From DASSFZ01 sp035292585 (GTDB lineage: Bacteria; Chloroflexota; Anaerolineae; Fen-1058), in assembly GCA_035292585.1 (NCBI GenBank), contig DATDPU010000120.1:1-64000 (forward strand): a stretch of DNA of 64,000 nucleotides. Direction: 5' to 3'. Position 1 is the stretch's first letter. The number at the start of each line of letters is the position of its first letter. The notes beneath the pieces were generated by a model, which worked only from the letters and a program-made list of their open reading frames with translations, made no database searches and was not told where the DNA came from. The translations under genes and the position numbers were made by a program. Shown here in pieces: positions 7,310 through 15,235 of the stretch.

Positions 7310-10300
7310 CCCGCCATCAACTGCTCCACCCGGCTCACCCCCACCGAGTAATAGCGCGCGCCCGGATGGTGCACGATGATGGCGGCGGTCGAATGCTCCG
7401 GCACCAATTGAAATGCCGAGGTCAGCTGCATGCCGAGTTCTTTTTCAGCCGGCAAGAGCTGGAATACCTGGGCGTGATCGTCAAGATCAGGGCAGGCCGG
7501 GTAGCCCCACGAGTAACGCTTGCCGCGCTTCGCGTCGAGTCCCAATTCGCGCCGCACGTGCCGATGCACATACTCGGCCGTCGCCTCCGCCGCTTCGGCC
7601 GACAGGCCATGTGTGAAGTAGGCTTCGGTGTAATCGCCGCGCGCTTGGAGCTCCAGGAAGCGCTCCTCGGCGCGCGGGCCGACCGTTACCACCTGCAAGG
7701 CGACCACATCCATGATACCCGAATCCGCCGGCGCAAAGTAATCGGCCAGGCACAAGCGATCGCGCTCGGGCTGGCGCGGGAAGGTGAAGCGGGCGAGCTC
7801 ACGCAGGGCTTTCTTGCCATTGGAGGGTTGGCTAGTTGCTTGGTTGGTTGGATAGTTGGATGGGTCGTAGATGACCAGAGATTCACCTTGCGACTGCGCC
7901 GGGAAGTAGCCGTAGACGGCGCGCGGCTCCAGATACTTCAGCTTCAGCGCCTCGCGCCGCATGCGCTCCAGCCGCGTCTCGAACTCGGCTTTAAGCCGGA
8001 CCCACTCCTCGCCGTGCGTGTTCTTCGCGCCCCATTGCAGCCGATACAGCTCGTCGAGGTCGAGGTGTTGCAAGACGATCTCCAGCGGCATCTCGCGGAT
8101 CACGCGCGCGCCCCAAAAGGGGGGCATAGGGATGCCCGTAGCCTGGAGACGCTGGACGTTAGAGGTTGGAGGTTGGAGGTTGGCAGGCACGCCTCCAACT
8201 TCCAACGTCGATCTTCCAACTTCCAGCCTCGCCTCCTCAATAATCCGCCCGACAAAGTCGCCACGCTCCGCCGGGTCGATCAGCTTCTCCATCGAGTCCA
8301 GCCCCTCGAAGGCATCCTTGCAGTAGAACACGCCCGGCGAGTACGGCTCGCCCGATTCGGTGAATAAAATGCGCCGCCCAAACTTGCGATTGATCGCCGC
8401 GCCGCCGATCAGCACCGGGAAACTCAGCCCGCGTTTGTGCAGCTCGTTGACGATCAACGGCATCTGCTTGGAAGTGGAGACCAGCAGCGCGCTCAACCCG
8501 ATCGCCGTCGCATTGGTTTCAATCGCCTTGTCGATGATCACGTTCGCCGGCACTTGCTTGCCCAGGTCGAACACGGTGTAACCGTTGTTGGTCAGGATCG
8601 TGTTGACCAGGCTCTTGCCGATATCGTGCACGTCGCCGTACACCGTCGCCAGCACCACCTTGCCCTTGGTCGCGCCTTCTTTCCGATCGAGATACTGCTC
8701 CAGGTGCGCCACGGCCTTCTTCATCACCTCGGCCGATTGCAGCACGAACGGCAGGATCAACTCGCCCGCGCCGAACTTGTCGCCGACCTCTTTCATCGCG
8801 GGCAGCAGGACGTTGTTGAGCGTCCAGATCGCGCCCTCGTTGAGCGTCCGGCCTTGCGCAGGGCCATGCGCCTCGATCGACGCATCGATCAGCGGCTCGA
8901 GGCCATCCTTCTTGCGATGCAGGATCATCCAATGAATCTTCTGCTCCGGCGCCATGCCTTCGGTCGGGTCTTCGGCGGGTTTGTTAGCGACCGCAGTCGC
9001 GACTACGTCGAAGTGCTGGATGAACTTCGTCAGCGCATCGGGCGCTCGGTTGAAGATCAGGTCATCGCACAGCGCCCGCACTTCGGAGTCGATCTCGGCA
9101 TACGGCGTGATGTCTTTGGGATGTACCAGCGCCAGGTCGAGGCCGGCCTGCACGCAGTGATACAGGAAGGCGCTGTTCAACGCGGCGCGCGCCGCAGCGC
9201 TCAGGCCGAACGACACATTGCTCACGCCGAGCGACGCCAACACACCCGGCAACCCGGCTTTGATTTTGCGAATGCCTTCGATCGTTTCGATCGCCGACCC
9301 GGCCATCTCGGCGTCACCCGTCGCCAGCGTGAAGGTCAGCGCGTCGAAGATCAGCGCATCGGGGGCCAGGCCGTACTCGTTCACGGCGATCTCGTAGATG
9401 CGCCGGGCCACTTCCAGCTTCGCCTCCGCCGTTTTAGCCATGCCGCGCTCGTCGATCGTCAGGGCGATGACGGCCGCGCCGTGCGCCACGGCCAGCGGCA
9501 ACACGGCATCGCAGCGCTCGCGCCCGCGTTCCAGGTTGATCGAGTTGATGATCGCGCGGCCGGGGTTCGTTTCCAGCGCCAGGCGGAGCACATCGGCCTC
9601 GGTCGAATCGATCATCAGCGGCGTCTCGACGCTCATTTGCAGCTTCTTCACCACCTGGCGCATCTGCTCGGCCTCGTCGGGCCGCTCGGTCAACGCCACG
9701 CACACGTCGAGCGTGTGCGCGCCGCCTTCCACCTGCTCGCGCGCAACTTCGAGGATGCCCTCGTAGTCGTCGGCCAGCAACAGGCGCTTGACCTTGCGGC
9801 TGCCCTGCGAGTTGACGCGCTCGCCGACGATCATCGGCGGCGGGTCCTGGTGTAATGGAATCGCGCGCATCGCAGAAGAGATCATGGGAATGTATTTCAC
9901 CGCAGAGGACGCCGAGAGCACAGAGAGGTTATTGGGTTCCTCCGCGCCCTCTGCGCTCTCGGCGGTGAATCGGTTCTTAGGTTTAAGGCCGCGCACGCGA
10001 TCGATTAATTCCTTCAAGTGCTCTGGCGTCGTGCCGCAGCAGCCGCCGACGGCGTTCACCCCCAGTTCGGTCACGAACTCGGCCAACGTCTCGGCCAACG
10101 GGACGGGCTGCATCGGGTAGACCGCATTGCCGTCGACGTTGAGCGGCAGCCCGGCGTTAGGCACCACCGAGATCGGCTTGCGCGAGTGGGCGCACAAGTA
10201 GCGCACGGGTTCGCGCATGTAGTCGGGGCCGGTCGAGCAGTTCAGGCCGATCACGTCGATGACCGGCAGACACTCCAGCGTGGTGAGCGCGGCGGCGATG

Positions 10301-10950
10301 TCGGTGCCGAGCAGCATGCGGCCGGTGGTGTCGAGCGTGATGTGTACCTGCAACGGGATGCGGAGGCCTGTCTCTTCGAACGCGCGCCACGCGCCGTGCA
10401 CCGCCGCTTTGGTTTCCAGGATGTCCTGCTGCGTCTCGATCAGCAGCAGGTCGGCCCCGCCCCGGATCAAGCCAGCCGACTGCTCGCGGAAGACGTCGAC
10501 CAATTCGGCAAAGGTGACGTTGCTCAACGTGGGATCGTTCGCCGAAGGCAACATGCCCGACGGGCCGATCGAGCCGGCGACGAAGCGCGGGATGCCGGTG
10601 TCGTGCTCAAAGCGATCCGCCACGCGCCGCGCCAGCGCCGCCGCCGCCCGGTTCATCTCGACGATGCGATCTTGCAAGGCATATTCGCGCATGGTGATGC
10701 GGTTGGCGCGGAAGGTATCGGTCTCGATCGCCTCGCACCCGACGGCGAGGAACGAAGCGTGAATCTGCTCGACCACTTCCGGCTGGCTGATGACCAGGTA
10801 GTCATTGCAACCGTTCAGCGCTTCGCCGCCGAAGTCCATCGGGCCGAGGTTGCACGCCTGGATGCTGGTGCCCATCGCGCCGTCGAAGACGACCACGTGA
10901 TCGGCCAGCGCGTCGAGATAGCGTCGGTTGGTGTGTGGCCTGAGTTTCAA
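7306..10950 (-). CDS. metH: Cobalamin-dependent methionine synthase
   Basis: A 1214-residue MetH that transfers methyl from methyl-THF through cobalamin to homocysteine. Domains: homocysteine-binding (1 to about 310, GGCCGTTPEH near 300), pterin-binding (about 355-620), B12 cap and binding (DVHDIGKSLV near 771), and SAM-activation (about 930-1214, GYPACPD near 1148). I prefer the TTG at 10950 because AAGGAG lies six bases before it. The ATG at 10971 (MGNKETIL) has no Shine-Dalgarno and directly abuts a dispersed repeat. Three in-frame repeat-derived inserts sit in linkers (about residues 327-351, 906-931, 1028-1042). Expression is controlled by the upstream SAM-I riboswitch. Confidence 0.95.
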   Translation of the reverse strand: MKLRPHTNRRYLDALADHVVVFDGAMGTSIQACNLGPMDFGGEALNGCNDYLVISQPEVVEQIHASFLAVGCEAIETDTFRANRITMREYALQDRIVEMNRAAAALARRVADRFEHDTGIPRFVAGSIGPSGMLPSANDPTLSNVTFAELVDVFREQSAGLIRGGADLLLIETQQDILETKAAVHGAWRAFEETGLRIPLQVHITLDTTGRMLLGTDIAAALTTLECLPVIDVIGLNCSTGPDYMREPVRYLCAHSRKPISVVPNAGLPLNVDGNAVYPMQPVPLAETLAEFVTELGVNAVGGCCGTTPEHLKELIDRVRGLKPKNRFTAESAEGAEEPNNLSVLSASSAVKYIPMISSAMRAIPLHQDPPPMIVGERVNSQGSRKVKRLLLADDYEGILEVAREQVEGGAHTLDVCVALTERPDEAEQMRQVVKKLQMSVETPLMIDSTEADVLRLALETNPGRAIINSINLERGRERCDAVLPLAVAHGAAVIALTIDERGMAKTAEAKLEVARRIYEIAVNEYGLAPDALIFDALTFTLATGDAEMAGSAIETIEGIRKIKAGLPGVLASLGVSNVSFGLSAAARAALNSAFLYHCVQAGLDLALVHPKDITPYAEIDSEVRALCDDLIFNRAPDALTKFIQHFDVVATAVANKPAEDPTEGMAPEQKIHWMILHRKKDGLEPLIDASIEAHGPAQGRTLNEGAIWTLNNVLLPAMKEVGDKFGAGELILPFVLQSAEVMKKAVAHLEQYLDRKEGATKGKVVLATVYGDVHDIGKSLVNTILTNNGYTVFDLGKQVPANVIIDKAIETNATAIGLSALLVSTSKQMPLIVNELHKRGLSFPVLIGGAAINRKFGRRILFTESGEPYSPGVFYCKDAFEGLDSMEKLIDPAERGDFVGRIIEEARLEVGRSTLEVGGVPANLQPPTSNVQRLQATGIPMPPFWGARVIREMPLEIVLQHLDLDELYRLQWGAKNTHGEEWVRLKAEFETRLERMRREALKLKYLEPRAVYGYFPAQSQGESLVIYDPSNYPTNQATSQPSNGKKALRELARFTFPRQPERDRLCLADYFAPADSGIMDVVALQVVTVGPRAEERFLELQARGDYTEAYFTHGLSAEAAEATAEYVHRHVRRELGLDAKRGKRYSWGYPACPDLDDHAQVFQLLPAEKELGMQLTSAFQLVPEHSTAAIIVHHPGARYYSVGVSRVEQLMAG
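7822..7866 (-). repeat. In-frame TTGGTTGG repeat inside metH
   Basis: A low-complexity run (GGTTGGCTAGTTGCTTGGTTGG and onwards) encodes YDPSNYPTNQATSQPSN near residues 1028-1042, in the SAM-activation region. It resembles repeats at 15890-15905 (between genes), 17908-17941 and 61476-61515 (inside genes). It keeps the reading frame. Confidence 0.6.
8156..8232 (-). repeat. In-frame palindromic GGTTGGAGGTTGG repeat inside metH
   Basis: Tandem GGTTGGA units are followed by an inverted set (CCTCCAACTTCCAAC). The encoded stretch includes LEVGRSTLEVGGVPANLQP and lies between the B12 domain and the activation domain. The same repeat type occurs in the SAM riboswitch (11187-11248) and upstream of the MFS gene at 26480-26507. 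Confidence 0.7.
9895..9969 (-). repeat. In-frame palindromic CACCGCAGAGG repeat inside metH
   Basis: Arms at 9895-9928 and 9939-9969 form a long imperfect inverted repeat (CACCGCAGAGGACGCCGAGA against TCTCGGCGGTGAA). It encodes RFTAESAEGAEEPNN and LSVLSASSAVKY, between the homocysteine and pterin domains. Related DNA occurs outside genes at about 40540-40575. Confidence 0.75.
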
Positions 10951-10971
10951 GATGGTCTCCTTGTTACCCAT

Positions 10972-11062
10972 AGGACTTACGCAGTTGGTGCGGCAGTTGC
11001 ACTGCCGCCGCCCCATCTGCCGCAGTACAACTGCGGCAGCAACATGCAACTGCGTAAGTCCT
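10972..11062. mobile_element. MITE-like element with AGGACTTACGCAGTTG termini, copy 1
   Basis: A 91-bp element with perfect 16-bp terminal inverted repeats (AGGACTTACGCAGTTG and its complement) and a GC-rich palindromic centre. It lies in the metH leader between the terminator and the Shine-Dalgarno. Copy 2 is at 15168-15229. No transposase is nearby. Confidence 0.75.
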
Positions 11063-11086
11063 GACCCATCTACTCGCTCCTACTTA

Positions 11087-11115
11087 AAACAAAAGCCCCT
11101 TCGGGTTGAAGAGGC
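11087..11115 (-). terminator. Riboswitch-controlled intrinsic terminator of metH
   Basis: On the minus strand GCCTCTT pairs with AAGGGGC, followed by TTTTGTTTT. The sequence just before it (11114-11136) can form a competing hairpin, GCAAGTT with AACTTGC. This is the expression platform expected of a transcription-attenuating SAM-I riboswitch. Confidence 0.8.
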
Positions 11116-11137
11116 AAGTTAGCGTTAGGAACTTGCT

Positions 11138-11306
11138 CTCATCTCCCAGAATGTGCTTCTGCCGGAATTGGCACCGGGGTTAGGAATTGGAGATTAGATA
11201 TTAGAGATTGGAGGGCGTGTCCTCCAACTTCCAATTTCTAACATCCAACATCCAGACTTGGTTGCCGAGGCTTCACAGGGCCGGTCCCTCCGCCTCTCTG
11301 GATGAG
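11138..11306 (-). promoter_or_regulatory. SAM-I (S-box) riboswitch upstream of metH
   Basis: Read on the minus strand, the conserved S-box core is clear. CTCATCCAGAGAGGCGGAGG gives P1/P2, then GGACCGGCCCTGTGAAGCC and CGGCAACC, then GGTGCCAATTCCGGCAGA, and the P1 closing strand GAGATGAG. SAM binding should favour the terminator at 11087-11115 and so shut off metH. The P3 stem, between CGGCAACC and GGTGCC, is about 80 bases long instead of the usual 20-30. It holds a copy of a dispersed palindromic repeat (11187-11248). Confidence 0.95.
11187..11248. repeat. Palindromic TTGGAGATTAGA repeat inside riboswitch P3
   Basis: Arms of 28 bases (11187-11214 and 11221-11248) are inverted with about five mismatches, several of which become G-U pairs in RNA. 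The arms read TTGGAGATTAGATATTAGAG and CCTCCAACTTCCAATTTCTA onwards. As an inverted repeat at the tip of P3 it lengthens the stem instead of disrupting the fold. Confidence 0.8.
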
Positions 11307-11335
11307 CGCAGCATGCTATTTAGTTGATGGTCAGC

Positions 11336-11363
11336 AGTTTACCACAACCTCAAGCGCTGTCAA
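11336..11363 (-). promoter_or_regulatory. Sigma-70-type promoter for the metH riboswitch transcript
   Basis: On the minus strand a consensus TTGACA (11358-11363) and TAAACT (11336-11341) are separated by 16 bases. Transcription would start just before the riboswitch P1 stem. The stretch 11364-11521 upstream holds no gene, only a GC-rich CCGCGTCCGCGCGG repeat at 11459-11495. Confidence 0.75.
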
Positions 11364-11458
11364 CCCTTTTGCAGAAACCCGCCATTCAACGAACCCACGC
11401 GCGAACCAACCAGCGAAGTATGCGCAAGAAAGTCTTGCAGAATATAAATTGCTCATCG

Positions 11459-11495
11459 TCCGCGTCCGCGCGGCCGGCCCGCGGGGACGCGGGCC
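11459..11495. repeat. GC-rich CCGCGTCCGCGCGG repeat
   Basis: A self-complementary stretch of CCGCGTCCGCGCGG and CCCGCGGGGACGCGGG. Similar stretches occur at 18330-18362 and 46904-46957, all between genes. Confidence 0.55.
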
Positions 11496-11521
11496 AAGAG
11501 CGCTAAACTATCCTGCCGAAC

Positions 11522-12268
11522 TTAACTAACCGCCCAACGCTCCAGCAGCGGCAACAGCTCCGCCAGCGCTGCAATGGTCGCATCGGGGAGGATGGTATCC
11601 AGGTGGACTTCGTTGGCCTGGCGATCGGCCTGCATCGTCGCCCACACGTTGCGCATGCCGACATTCTTCGCGCCCAGCACGTCCGCGCCGAGCATATCGC
11701 CCACCATCACCGCCTCGCCCGGCCCGATGCCCCATCGATCGAGGGCCGCTTTGAAGATGCGCGGGTTGGGCTTGCGCACGCCGACCTCGGCCGAGATCAA
11801 GATCGGGTCGAACCACGGCCGCAGGTGGTGGTCGTCGATCAGCCGATGGACGTTGGCCGCGTCGCGCGCGTTGGAGATGATCGCCAGCCGGTACCCTTTA
11901 GCGCGCAGCGCGTCGAGCGTAGAGTAGGTATCCGGGAAAGGTTGCCAAAGCGATTCGCCGTAGGCATATAGAGTAATTAGAGATTGATCGATTAGAGATT
12001 GGGGGACCTCCGTGTAGCCGAACTCGGCCAGCGCCATTTTTAACGCTTTATCGGAACTGTATTCGATCCAGTCCTGCTGCCCCTTCTCGACGAACAGCAT
12101 GATCAATTCGCGATGGCGCTTGAGGAACGCAGCGGGATCGAGCGGGAACCCGTGCGCGTTGAAGAACTCGATCTGCTGCAGCGCGCCGCGCCACATCACA
12201 TCGTGCCACTCGCCGCCGAATTCGATCAATGTGCTGCCCAGGTCGAAGATAACGCCCTTGATCGTCAT
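11522..12268 (-). CDS. HAD-superfamily hydrolase
   Basis: A 248-residue HAD phosphatase-like protein. Motif I reads VIFDLGSTLIE, motif II IISNA, motif III Lys in VRKPNPRIF, motif IV MVGDMLGADVLGA. The second Asp of motif I (general acid in phosphatases) is Gly here, as in some HAD relatives. The cap spans roughly residues 15-105 and contains a repeat-like SLIDQSLITLYAYG segment (11975-12004). The chosen ATG at 12268 fits the family start, and TATAAT lies only six bases before it, suggesting a leaderless mRNA. Substrate unknown. Confidence 0.85.
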   Translation of the reverse strand: MTIKGVIFDLGSTLIEFGGEWHDVMWRGALQQIEFFNAHGFPLDPAAFLKRHRELIMLFVEKGQQDWIEYSSDKALKMALAEFGYTEVPQSLIDQSLITLYAYGESLWQPFPDTYSTLDALRAKGYRLAIISNARDAANVHRLIDDHHLRPWFDPILISAEVGVRKPNPRIFKAALDRWGIGPGEAVMVGDMLGADVLGAKNVGMRNVWATMQADRQANEVHLDTILPDATIAALAELLPLLERWAVS

Positions 12269-12274
12269 GCATCG

Positions 12275-12280
12275 ATTATA
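12275..12280 (-). promoter_or_regulatory. -10 box just upstream of the HAD start codon
   Basis: The minus strand reads TATAAT, then CGATGC, then the ATG. A start site about seven bases after the -10 would put the 5' end at the start codon. No convincing -35 is visible (CAACGT region, weak). Confidence 0.55.
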
Positions 12281-12326
12281 CACGAGAGCGTCGAGGACGT
12301 TGGTGGGAGGTAAAGTGTGTCGGGGT

Positions 12327-12457
12327 CTAGTGGTCAGTCCACTTGATTTTGATGGGTAGCCTAGGGCCGTGTGCCCGTCCACCGCCCACGACCCCGCAAG
12401 GGGCGCAAGCAGGGGGCTATGCTACGGCCCATCAATTTCACATGGACTGACCACTAG
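12327..12457. mobile_element. MITE-like element, copy A (131 bp)
   Basis: It is bounded by perfect 15-bp terminal inverted repeats, CTAGTGGTCAGTCCA at the left and its complement at the right. Internally it has GTAGCCTAGGGCC, a GC-rich centre, and GGGGCGCAAGCAGGGGGCTA. The outermost CTAG may be the target or a duplicated target. It carries no coding capacity. Copies B and C are in the opposite orientation. Confidence 0.85.
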
Positions 12458-12509
12458 GAGTTAGCCGACAAACCAACGCGCCATCTTGTTTGTGGGTTTG
12501 CCGGTTGGG

Positions 12510-15005
12510 TCATTGTGTTACGAACACCGCTACCGGCTCGCCGACTAAGCTGTTCCCCTGGCGATCAATTGCCTCAACCGTGAACACATGCCGTCCCGGC
12601 GACAACTGCCACCACGCCCGCACGGGCACGCTGTCGAAGGCGCCGATCGGTTGCCCATCCACCAGCAGCGTCAGCTGTTGGATTTGCACGCCGTCGGCGG
12701 CGATGGCCTGCACGGGAATGCGCTGGGACTCGATCGGCGTCTGCGGCGTCAACTTGTACAGCGTGCCGTCGTAGGGCCGCGTGATGCGAATCGCCAATCT
12801 CTGATCACCGTTTACTGCTAACGGATCGCCGTTCACTGCCGCTACGGGTAACTGTGGTATGCCATTCTCGCGCGCCCACTCCTGCGCCTCGGCGGGCAAG
12901 ACGAGATACACGCGCGTGGCGACGCGATCGCGCGGCGTGTCAGGCGTCGCCAGCTGGCCCGTAGCCACATCGATCGCGAACGACCGATAGAGATTGTCGG
13001 GCTGCGTCGGCTCGGCGCCGGCGATGAAAACCTCGCGCTGCGTGAACGGGCAGTAGGGCGTCGGCAGCAGGCCGGACGTCGCGCACACGTCCAGGTCAAC
13101 CAATCCATCCGGTCGCTCGAACCGGTTGACCGGTTTGCCTTTCAACACCGCTTCCATGAAGTCGCGCCAGATCGGCCCGGCCCCGGCCACACCGCTCACG
13201 CGCTCCATCGGCTGGTTGTCGGCGTTGCCCACCCACACCCCCACGACGACATCCGGGGTGTAACCCACCGTCCAGTTATCGCGCCAATCGGTCGTCGTGC
13301 CGGTCTTGACGGCGGCCGGCCGCGTCAGGCGCAGCACGCTGAATTCGCCGAACGCCGACGCGCGTGCGCCGTTGTCGCTCAAGATATGACTGATCAGATA
13401 GGCCACGCGCGGGTCGAGGGCTTGCTCGCCGAGTTGCGGCTGCACGTTGTACAGCGTCTCACCCGCCGCGGTCGTCACCTGCCGCACCGCTGCCGGCGTC
13501 ACCCGCTGCCCCCCATTGGCGAATGCGCCGTACGCCGAGACCAAATCGATCAGCCGGACTTCACCGCCGCCGAGCGTGAGCGACAGACCGTAGCGGCTCG
13601 AATCGCCGAACGTGCCGATGCCGAGCGAGCGCGCCAGCCCGATCATCCGATCCAGCCCGACCCGCTGCAACACCTTGACTGCCGGGATGTTGTAACTGGA
13701 GGCCAGCGCCTCGCGCGCGGAGACCGGCCCGTGGAATTGCAGATCGTAGTTGCGCGGCGCGTAAGGATCGCCCTCGCGCGTCGGGAACGATGTGCGCACG
13801 TCAAGGATCATACTGGCGGGCGTCAGCGGATCGGGCTGCGCCGGATCGAAAGCGGCCGCGTAGGTGATCGGCTTGATCGACGAGCCTGGCTGCCGATGCG
13901 CCAGCACTGCGTTCACCGCGCCGTCGATCTGCGCGTTGAAGTAATCGGGGCTGCCCAGCATCGCCCGGATTTCGCCGGTGTTCGGGTCGAGCGCGACGAG
14001 CGCGGCGTTGTTCACGTGCTTGCCCAGCGAGCCTTTGGGCAAGCTGAGCGCCGAACCATCTTGCAGCTCCTGCAAGCGCCGCCCCGCGATCGACTCGGCC
14101 GCGTGTTGCCAGTTGAGGTCGAGCGTGGTGGTGACGATCAAGCCCTGCGTGTAAATCGCTTCGAGGCCATAGCGATCTTCGAGCCACGTCGTCACAAAGG
14201 CGACGAAGTGCGGCGCTTCGATTGGGAACGGCGTGGCGGCGAAATTCAAGTTCTCGGCGCGCGCGAGTTCCGCCTGCTCCGCCTCGATGTACCCGGCTTT
14301 CACCATCAAGTCGAGCACGACCGCTTGGCGTTCTTTGGCAGCGGGCAGGTTCGCCAGCGGATCGTAAGTGGCGGGCGCTTGCGGCAGGCCGGCCAGCAGC
14401 GCGCACTGCGCCAGGTCGAGCTGCCCGACCGGCGCGCCGAAGTACGCCTGCGCCGCCGCCTCGATGCCGTAGGCCAGGTTGCCGTAGTACACCTCGTTGA
14501 GATACAACGCCAGGATGTCGTCCTTGCCGAACTGCCCCGCCATGCGCCAGGCCAGGATCGATTCGCGCAACTTGCGCGTCAGCGTGCGCTGCGATCGTTC
14601 TTCGGGCGACAACAACAAGTTGCGCGCGAGCTGCTGCGTGATCGTGCTGCCGCCCGATAGCGTTTCGCCGCCTTCCAGGTTGATCCACACCGCGCGCACG
14701 ATGCCGACGAAATCGACGCCGGGGTTGGTGTAGAAGTTGGCGTCTTCGGTCGCGATGGTCGCCTGGCGGCAATACGGCGGGATGGCGTCGAGCGGCACCG
14801 GCGTGTGCTTGCCCCAATGCGGATCGATGATCTCGTACAGCAACCGCCCATTGCGATCGAGAATCTTGGTCGACGGCGCGGCCGCGCGTTCGTACAGCGC
14901 GTCGAGCGCGGGCAGATCGACGAACAGCCAGGCGTACACGCCGGCCGCGCATGCAAGCGAGAGCAGGATAAGTGAAGCGATAAGAAGTTTCAGGCGACGT
15001 CGCAT
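12510..15005 (-). CDS. Bifunctional penicillin-binding protein, PBP1C-like
   Basis: An 831-residue peptidoglycan synthase anchored by an N-terminal membrane helix (LLIASLILLSLACAAGVYAW). The glycosyltransferase (GT51) domain has EDANFY near residue 87 and GGSTITQQLARN. The transpeptidase domain has the Ser nucleophile in QPGSSIKPITY near 374, SYN in LASSYNIPAV, and KTGTTTDW near 567. The last 90 residues resemble the BiPBP C-terminal beta domain of PbpC-type proteins. Two repeat-like inserts are visible: SALSLPKGSLG (about residue 320) and AVNGDPLAVNGD (about 725-737). It should act at the outer face of the membrane in wall synthesis. Confidence 0.9.
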   Translation of the reverse strand: MRRRLKLLIASLILLSLACAAGVYAWLFVDLPALDALYERAAAPSTKILDRNGRLLYEIIDPHWGKHTPVPLDAIPPYCRQATIATEDANFYTNPGVDFVGIVRAVWINLEGGETLSGGSTITQQLARNLLLSPEERSQRTLTRKLRESILAWRMAGQFGKDDILALYLNEVYYGNLAYGIEAAAQAYFGAPVGQLDLAQCALLAGLPQAPATYDPLANLPAAKERQAVVLDLMVKAGYIEAEQAELARAENLNFAATPFPIEAPHFVAFVTTWLEDRYGLEAIYTQGLIVTTTLDLNWQHAAESIAGRRLQELQDGSALSLPKGSLGKHVNNAALVALDPNTGEIRAMLGSPDYFNAQIDGAVNAVLAHRQPGSSIKPITYAAAFDPAQPDPLTPASMILDVRTSFPTREGDPYAPRNYDLQFHGPVSAREALASSYNIPAVKVLQRVGLDRMIGLARSLGIGTFGDSSRYGLSLTLGGGEVRLIDLVSAYGAFANGGQRVTPAAVRQVTTAAGETLYNVQPQLGEQALDPRVAYLISHILSDNGARASAFGEFSVLRLTRPAAVKTGTTTDWRDNWTVGYTPDVVVGVWVGNADNQPMERVSGVAGAGPIWRDFMEAVLKGKPVNRFERPDGLVDLDVCATSGLLPTPYCPFTQREVFIAGAEPTQPDNLYRSFAIDVATGQLATPDTPRDRVATRVYLVLPAEAQEWARENGIPQLPVAAVNGDPLAVNGDQRLAIRITRPYDGTLYKLTPQTPIESQRIPVQAIAADGVQIQQLTLLVDGQPIGAFDSVPVRAWWQLSPGRHVFTVEAIDRQGNSLVGEPVAVFVTQ

Positions 15006-15167
15006 TGGAAAGAATGGTTATTGGGAATTAGAGATTAGGCGTCTGGCCGTCTATCTGTTGACGCCGTTCGCAAGCGAATTGTAACGCAGGCGAGCCTACG
15101 GACAAGCAACGCGGGGATGACGAAAGGTAGGCGGGTTGGTTTTCAGGCGGCCCTAAGCTTATCGAAT

Positions 15168-15229
15168 AGGACTTACGCGGTTGGCGCGGCAGTTGCACTG
15201 CGGCAGCAACCTGCAACTGTGTAAGTCCT
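15168..15229. mobile_element. MITE-like element with AGGACTTACGC termini, copy 2
   Basis: A 62-bp shorter relative of 10972-11062 with left end AGGACTTACGCGGTTG and right end CAACTGTGTAAGTCCT (two mismatches to copy 1). It lies six bases from the stop of the HAD gene at 15236. It may double as a 3' end hairpin. Confidence 0.7.
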
Positions 15230-15235
15230 GTCGAA

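Noticed and set aside
7030..8367. Long plus-strand open frame of 445 codons opposite metH
   Set aside because: Shadow of a GC-rich gene: His/Arg/Gln-rich with no motif, while the minus strand encodes clear MetH domains. The same applies to other long antisense frames, for example 8437-9855, 13386-14660, 22544-24133 and 55297-56610.
10951..11049. N-terminal extension of metH
   Set aside because: The DNA is the AGGACTTACGCAGTTG element and the residues are not MetH-like.
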